A stretch of 11,341 bases of DNA from CAYMEV01 sp964431655 [NCBI: uncultured bacterium] (lineage in GTDB: Bacteria; CAYMEV01), in NCBI GenBank assembly GCA_964431655.1, contig CAYSKJ010000102.1, positions 1-11,341 of the forward strand. Direction: 5' to 3'. The notes below the pieces were generated by a model, which saw only the letters and a list, made by a program, of their open reading frames with translations, did no database searches and was not told where the DNA came from. A program made the position numbers and the translations under genes. Positions 6,756-11,341 of this stretch are shown here, piece after piece; positions within the stretch are counted from its first letter, which is position 1, and every line of letters starts with the position of its first letter.

Positions 6756-6784
6756 TTGAAAAGTTCGCACTTTCATATTATATT
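6756..6784 (+). promoter_or_regulatory. Sigma70-like promoter for the two-gene surface-protein unit
   Basis: TTGAAA (6756-6761, 5 of 6) and TATATT (6779-6784, 5 of 6) are separated by exactly 17 bp and lie 20 bp before the ATG at 6805. The predicted start near 6791 leaves a short leader carrying AAGG (6794-6797) as ribosome site. The promoter lies outside the IS, so the insertion is not needed to drive these genes. Confidence 0.6.
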
Positions 6785-6804
6785 ATAAATACTAAGGTTT
6801 TATT

Positions 6805-8199
6805 ATGATAACCCTTTTACCCAATCGCACAATACTTGAAGCAGATAAAGCTGAATCCCTGCCCCTTGCTACTTTTAAAAACAACTCGCTGCCCATTGAA
6901 CAAGAAGGAGACAGAGCTTTAGCCTTCTTAAGCAAAGATACCGATAACGCTAAGATCTATCTTACTATTTGTGAATTCCTGCCAAACATGCAAACTTGGA
7001 GTATAAGATGTGATAAGAATCTAAAAGAGTTGTCTATATCAGTACCAATGGATTATAACAGTGCCTCTATTGCGCTCTTTGATGACAGAACAGGTTCTGC
7101 TCAAAGATTTTTTGTATTTATAGGGTACGGAAAGAAAGATACTGATACAAACAAATTATATTACTTTGTATTTGATTCAAGCTGGAACTTGAAAAAAGTT
7201 GATTCTTTTAATGGCTCATTATGGCAGGATGCTGTTCTATTCAGAAAGCTTACTTTGGCTCCTATTTCCGAACAAGGGAAATTATGCTGGTTATTCTTTG
7301 GCTATGATTGCATTATAAACGACAAAGAGGCCTCGACTTTTAAGGCGCTAAAACTCTCATATCATGGCTCATTAGATGCTATATCTTATAGTACTGCATA
7401 TACCTATTCCAATGGATTGCGTTTTCCAAGGAATGGAAATGATTATACTTACTCAAATTCGGTGCACTATATGGGAGTTTCCAAAAAAGCCTTGACATAT
7501 GATTTAGTGGTGCAATGTGTCGGGAAGTTCACGCAAAATGATGATGTTTTATATATTCATCAAATAGGCAATGAAAGCAATACCTTACGCTATAGCCAGG
7601 CTGACCATTTCAAATGCAATTACTTATTCGATCATGGCATAGTATTTATGAAGTTAAAATATAAACCTCCTGGTATATCATTACAAGGAAATCTTGCAAT
7701 GGTTCGGGATTGTGTATATCCATACAATGAAGATTGCTCATTTATTCGCTATGTCAGAGAACCTGATGAAAATAGCTTCTTAAACTACAAAATAATCCTA
7801 AAAGTTGCCGATTCCAATGATTGTTTTATTCCCATGGCATGCAAGGTATTTCATCTGGATTCTGGCAATATGAGCGACGATGCGGACAATCAAGATCTCG
7901 TGGTCATCCACCGAATCGAATCATGCAATCTGCAAAACTTTGTGCTTAAAATCAGCAATATTCAACCAGGCGAAATCCCTGGTAAAAATTGCCTAAACAT
8001 ATCCGCAAATTTGGAGTTCCTTCCTGAATTTAACTCAACTTTTTTAGCCAATATATCCGAATCAAAGCTAATCAGACATACGAGAAAGATAACTGGAACT
8101 TGCCAGACAGGTTACTTTATCACCTTGTTTTATCATGATGTGAATGGAGGAATCAGTTATCACACATTGGCAACTGATTTCCAATCAAATAATATCTAA
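6805..8199 (+). CDS. Uncharacterised 464-residue protein, beta-rich
   Basis: I do not recognise this protein. It begins MITLLPNRTI, with AAGG 7 bp before the ATG and a good promoter upstream, and runs uninterrupted to TAA 8197-8199. There is no signal peptide and no membrane segment. The composition (many Tyr, Phe, Ser and Asn residues, regular short hydrophobic strands such as YYFVFDSSW, LCWLFFGYDC and FFVFIGYG) suggests an all-beta fold, possibly a propeller or sandwich, but no repeat motif is clear enough to name. Cysteines are scattered without a CxxC pattern. The next gene starts 12 bp downstream and is exported and built of propeller repeats, so the two are probably one operon. The lack of an N-terminal signal means this protein is cytoplasmic, or leaves the cell by a route not visible here. 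No enzymatic motif was seen. Confidence 0.8.
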   Translation: MITLLPNRTILEADKAESLPLATFKNNSLPIEQEGDRALAFLSKDTDNAKIYLTICEFLPNMQTWSIRCDKNLKELSISVPMDYNSASIALFDDRTGSAQRFFVFIGYGKKDTDTNKLYYFVFDSSWNLKKVDSFNGSLWQDAVLFRKLTLAPISEQGKLCWLFFGYDCIINDKEASTFKALKLSYHGSLDAISYSTAYTYSNGLRFPRNGNDYTYSNSVHYMGVSKKALTYDLVVQCVGKFTQNDDVLYIHQIGNESNTLRYSQADHFKCNYLFDHGIVFMKLKYKPPGISLQGNLAMVRDCVYPYNEDCSFIRYVREPDENSFLNYKIILKVADSNDCFIPMACKVFHLDSGNMSDDADNQDLVVIHRIESCNLQNFVLKISNIQPGEIPGKNCLNISANLEFLPEFNSTFLANISESKLIRHTRKITGTCQTGYFITLFYHDVNGGISYHTLATDFQSNNI

Positions 8200-8211
8200 G
8201 GGGGCAGGGGA

Positions 8212-9672
8212 ATGCTTTATAAAAGAGTATTTTTAATGGGCATTGTGTGTTTTTTCGTTATGCAGGCGATCGCGTATTGCGCAACAGATACATGGACCAA
8301 AATAGACATTCCGGATGTGACAGAAACACAAAGCATAGCCATAGATCCAACGAATTCGAATAATCTGTATGTTAGAGTAAATGCAGGTAATGGGAAAATA
8401 TATGTAACCAAGGACAGGGGTACCACGTGGTTCTCAAGAAATTTACCACAAGGAAGATCACTTTACATGTGTAACGACATTTGCATAGATCCAGTTAATC
8501 CTCAAATCATATATATCCCAGCAGTAGATGGAGGCGGAGTACTAAAAAGCGTTGATGGCGGGTATACCTGGGAGAAAATAAACAACGGCATTCCTGACGG
8601 AGTTGAAGGCAAGAATGTCTATGACATTACAATTGATCCGCAAAATCACAACAACCTATATGCCGCAGACTACAATGGTTTTTACAAAACAGTGGACGGC
8701 GGTGATTACTGGTTTTTTATTCATCCCCCCAGGGGATATACATTGCAAGCGGATCCAATAAATATGGATATAGTGTATGCATATTTTCATAATTCAATCA
8801 TTAAGAGCATTGATGGAGGAACCAACTGGACTCAAACAGGGCAGACTGATTGCGGCATATTTGGGAATATAGAAATTCATATTTTTCAATCAAATATTAT
8901 TTATATTTCTGCTTTTAGTGATTCTCCAAAGATTTATGTTTCCTCTAACGCAGGAGACACGTGGACAAACATAGATCCCGGAACATTCGATGATATCTAT
9001 GGTATCGCAATATACCCTTATTCGCTGGATGTTGTTTATGTGTCAATGGGCGGCACGAGTTGTGAAGGCGTTTATAAAAGCACAGATAGAGGGCAAACAT
9101 GGATAGAGTTTAATGAAGGGTTGCCATATGTTCCAGTAAACGATGTGGCTATTGACATTTGTTCCAGGCATACCATCTATGCAGCAACGGATGATGGCTT
9201 GTATACGCGCACCATTTGCCACTCTCCCCTGGCTGCTGTATATCGTTTCTTCAATACACTGAGTGGCGGGCATTTCTATACAATAAATGATAGAGAACTC
9301 GATTTTATCATAGAAAACCTGCCTCACTACTCATTTGAGGGTATTAAATTTTTTGTTTATGACTCACAGAAAGACCATACCAAGCCTGTCTACCGATTTC
9401 TTAACACAAAAACGGGCAATCATCTCTATACTATCAGTGAAATCGAAAGGGACAACATTTTAGCCAACCTGCCCCATTACACGTATGAAGGAATCAAATT
9501 TTATGTGTACGGCCCAGGCATCCGGCCTGTGGATACCACGGCGGTATATAGATTTTTTCATACCCAAAGGGGTGGATATCTGTATACCATAAGCGAGGTA
9601 GAAAGGGATTACATAATAGAAAACCTGCCTCAGTACGCCTATGAAGGCATTAAATTTTACGTGTTTCCATGA
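8212..9672 (+). CDS. Exported BNR/Asp-box beta-propeller protein with three DUF5648-type C-terminal repeats
   Basis: The 486-residue protein starts with a signal peptide (charged MLYKR, hydrophobic 6-20, cleavage near AYCA-TD, 21-26). The Cys before that site is not in a proper lipobox. Residues 27-335 carry six Asp boxes: DRGTTW (68-73), DGGYTW (115-120), DGGDYW (162-167), DGGTNW (201-206), NAGDTW (246-251) and DRGQTW (292-297), at 39-47 residue spacing. This is a sortilin/sialidase-like propeller with no visible catalytic triad. Three ~40-residue repeats follow (343-383, 393-433, 445-485), each of the pattern VYRF.NT..G.HLYTI...ER..I..NLP.Y.YEGIKFYV, which matches the DUF5648 repeat common at the ends of secreted bacterial proteins. 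A role in surface binding or adhesion is likely but not proven. The ATG has a strong GGGGG ribosome site 7 bp upstream and lies 12 bp after the preceding gene. Confidence 0.88.
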   Translation: MLYKRVFLMGIVCFFVMQAIAYCATDTWTKIDIPDVTETQSIAIDPTNSNNLYVRVNAGNGKIYVTKDRGTTWFSRNLPQGRSLYMCNDICIDPVNPQIIYIPAVDGGGVLKSVDGGYTWEKINNGIPDGVEGKNVYDITIDPQNHNNLYAADYNGFYKTVDGGDYWFFIHPPRGYTLQADPINMDIVYAYFHNSIIKSIDGGTNWTQTGQTDCGIFGNIEIHIFQSNIIYISAFSDSPKIYVSSNAGDTWTNIDPGTFDDIYGIAIYPYSLDVVYVSMGGTSCEGVYKSTDRGQTWIEFNEGLPYVPVNDVAIDICSRHTIYAATDDGLYTRTICHSPLAAVYRFFNTLSGGHFYTINDRELDFIIENLPHYSFEGIKFFVYDSQKDHTKPVYRFLNTKTGNHLYTISEIERDNILANLPHYTYEGIKFYVYGPGIRPVDTTAVYRFFHTQRGGYLYTISEVERDYIIENLPQYAYEGIKFYVFP

Positions 9673-9687
9673 CAGTGCTTACGCCCC

Positions 9688-9871
9688 TTAACATGGCAGC
9701 CAAATCCTCTTTCTAAGGGCTATGATCCCCGGCATATTTCGGTCCTGTGTAACCATTTGAGCGCTCTCCGGGTAGTTGCCAAACCAGTCCCAGCACCATT
9801 CAAACACATTGCTGTAAATGCTATGCAGGTTCCAAGGGTTCACTGCCAGGCTGCCAGCAACAGCCTCGGGG
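9688..9871 (-). pseudogene. Fragment of a formylglycine-generating-enzyme-type (SUMF1/FGE-sulfatase) gene, cut by IS copy 2
   Basis: Reading the minus strand from the IS boundary, codons from 9870 down to TAA 9690-9688 give about 60 residues. Their centre, NPWNLHSIYSNVFEWCWDWF and then GNYP, is the highly conserved FGE-sulfatase motif, usually NPWGLYDM.GNVWEWCWDWYG.YP. The frame enters directly from the IS boundary, so the upstream part of the gene should lie beyond the right window edge, past IS copy 2. Downstream, the expected RGGSW motif and the rest of the domain are missing and the frame stops after KRIWLPC, so the fragment was already truncated or frameshifted at its 3' side. Members of this family modify sulfatases or act as other metal-dependent oxidases. 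The remnant has no active site. Confidence 0.7.
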
Positions 9872-9900
9872 ACTTATAGGTTGTTATGATAAAAGAATAA

Positions 9901-10140
9901 AGTACTTTGGTCAATAGAGATTTATGCCTTTTATTTGTAGTGGGTGGTTGTATACTGTTAATATCCTTGCCCGGGAAAATAAGGAAAAGGACAGCAGGTA
10001 GTCTGTTGATTTTATGTGGCGTTTAACGACCACGTTGATAGGTTTGGTCAGACCGCCTGCTGCATCTTTGTCCCGACAAAATAGAACGCATATGCGATGC
10101 TGGATAGTGGAATGGAAAAATGCATAACCACCAAGGTACT
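9901..10140 (+). ncRNA. Candidate IS110 bridge RNA (seekRNA) region, copy 2
   Basis: Same sequence and fold as the leader of copy 1: closing stem 9901-9911 with 10130-10140, hairpin 1 between 9927 and 9990, and hairpin 2 between 9992 and 10062 with its internal loop at 10006-10015 and 10034-10048. The -10-like TATGAT is at 9885-9890. The -35 region differs from copy 1, so expression may differ. Confidence 0.5.
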
Positions 10141-10180
10141 CCGCTCCTTTTTTCTCTGAGCAAATACAAAGGGGGAAGGG

Positions 10181-11287
10181 ATGATACAAAAAGCACATTG
10201 AATTGACCGGCACAAACGGTCAGCAACCATTTCGGTTATGAACCGGGAAGGGAAGGAAATAAAATTTATAGGTTCCTGCAACAATTTGAATAATTACATT
10301 CAAAGGCTTGGCCCTGAAGATGCAGTAGTCTTTTAAACTGGTCTTGGAAGTTTCTATTGGGCAGACAAGATTGAAGAGAAGGGGGCAGCATGCTTTATAA
10401 TTAATCCGTATAAATTCAGGATTATAAAAGACTTCTGGAACAAGACAGATAAAAATGACAGCCGAAATATGGTAAAAGCACTCTGGGTACATGTTGTTAC
10501 CGGTGAGTTCGGCCTGCCGGTAGTATATAAACCAAGCCGTGAAGTAAGGGAATTACGAAGACTATTTTCGATCTATGAGAGCCTGAATAAACACCTGGTA
10601 ATGCTTAAGAACAGCATCCAGGCAGTCCTTACAGAGAATGGCAATATACTTTCAAAAGAATGTAAGAGACTGCTTTTATCAGAGGAATAAGGATCATCTT
10701 ACCTTAATAAGCTTGATATTTCTGAGGCAAGCAGAATTAGTATCCAGATGAGCCTGGAGATATTATGGAAGGTGAAGGAGCAAAAGGAGCAGCTGGGTAA
10801 AGAAATATTTTATGCAGGGAAACCGTTTAGAAAAGAAGTAAAACTGCTTATTTCAATCAAAGGAATTACTCCGCTGTCAGCCTTAGCTTTTATATCTGAT
10901 GTCGGTGATGTTAGCCGTTTTAGAACAGCCAGGAAGATGTACGCCTATCCTGGTCTTGTGCCTGGATTGAAAGAGAGCGGTGACATATCCAGGGCAGGTC
11001 ATATCAATCGTGCTTCCCGTAAAACTACTCGAACTCTATTTAGCCAGTCTCTGATACAGGCAATGTTTGCGTCAACCTACTTGAACAATTTTTATGAAAA
11101 TGTAAAGGGACGAAGAGTTGCAGGAAGAGGAAGAATTGCTTTAATCAGAAAATTATGCGGATTAATGAGAAGAAATATTCTTGCAGAAGAACATTTCAGG
11201 AGTGTAGATATTGATCGTTACAATAAAAAGGTAGATCAATTTGAGCAGACTCTAAAAATTATGGAGGAGGAGAAAAAAATTGCTTGA
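10181..11287 (+). pseudogene. IS110-family DEDD transposase, interrupted by three in-frame stops (copy 2)
   Basis: Identical to the transposase frame of copy 1. The stops are TGA 10199-10201, TAA 10334-10336 (at the expected catalytic Glu) and TAA 10688-10690, with normal termination at 11285-11287. Every codon between them still reads as conserved IS110 sequence, including the Asp residues of IDRHK and KTDKND and the C-terminal Ser region. The shared stops show that the copies descend from one already inactivated element, or have been made alike by gene conversion. The surviving internal ORFs begin at 10469 and 10748 and would lack the RuvC-like catalytic acids. Confidence 0.9.
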
Positions 11288-11341
11288 CTTTTATCATGTT
11301 TGATAATCAAATGGAAATTCCTTCTGTAAGAACAGGCATAT

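Larger units (their letters stand above)
9872..11341 (+). mobile_element. IS110-family insertion sequence, copy 2 (identical to copy 1, cut by window edge)
   Basis: This is a direct repeat of 5167-6636 at a constant offset of 4705 bp. The two read as identical, including the structured leader, the three stop codons and the 3' palindrome (11299-11311). The left neighbour is the FGE-type gene fragment and differs from the flank of copy 1 beyond the shared ACTTATA. The right end and right flank are outside the window. Confidence 0.9.

Noticed and set aside
9683-9720. Inverted repeat GCCCCTTA / CTAAGGGC after the BNR gene as a terminator
   Set aside because: The match is imperfect, the loop is long (about 22 nt), there is no T-run, and it overlaps the FGE-type reading frame.
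1-11341. CRISPR array, tRNA or rRNA gene, toxin-antitoxin pair or phage genes
   Set aside because: No regularly spaced short repeats, no cloverleaf or rRNA-like stretch, and no recognisable small paired ORFs or phage structural motifs were seen on either strand.

Overview
This window looks like accessory DNA from a moderately AT-rich, probably anaerobic, Gram-negative-type bacterium. The exonuclease III and the paired ABC-2 exporter would suit a spirochaete or a desulfobacterial or related lineage, but no rRNA or other clear marker is present and the assignment is weak. The genetic code is standard: TAA ends several genes and TGA ends one inside a tightly overlapping operon.

Layout. Positions 2-529 (+) hold the 3' end of a PQQ-like beta-propeller gene, followed by about 400 bp without a convincing gene. 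Positions 932-5002 (-) form a compact operon: an ABC-2 exporter (ATPase, permease, permease, joined by 4-bp overlaps) and then an exodeoxyribonuclease III gene 17 bp downstream. Positions 5167 to at least 6636 hold an IS110-family element. Positions 6805-9672 (+) hold a two-gene unit with its own sigma70-like promoter: an unrecognised 464-residue protein and an exported 486-residue protein with six Asp-box (BNR) motifs and three C-terminal DUF5648-type repeats. Positions 9688-9871 (-) hold a fragment of a formylglycine-generating-enzyme-type (SUMF1) gene. Its upstream part stops exactly where a second IS110 copy begins (9872 to the window edge).

The most interesting part is the IS110 pair. 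The two copies lie in direct orientation 4705 bp apart and read as identical for 1470 bp. Both carry the same three in-frame stop codons in a transposase frame that is otherwise uninterrupted and well conserved. One TAA falls on the codon expected to encode the second catalytic acid of the DEDD (RuvC-like) site. The same dead version therefore seems to have been copied, presumably using a transposase supplied in trans. About 300 bp of non-coding DNA precedes the transposase. It folds by eye into nested stems with large internal loops, as expected for an IS110 bridge RNA (seekRNA), and short stretches match or complement the element ends. The picture is of a non-autonomous, RNA-guided element whose RNA and ends are intact although its protein gene is broken. 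The two copies bracket the surface-protein gene pair like a composite element.

Limits: the right end of the IS cannot be fixed, because the second copy runs off the window. Folds and guide matches were made by hand, and no database search was possible.
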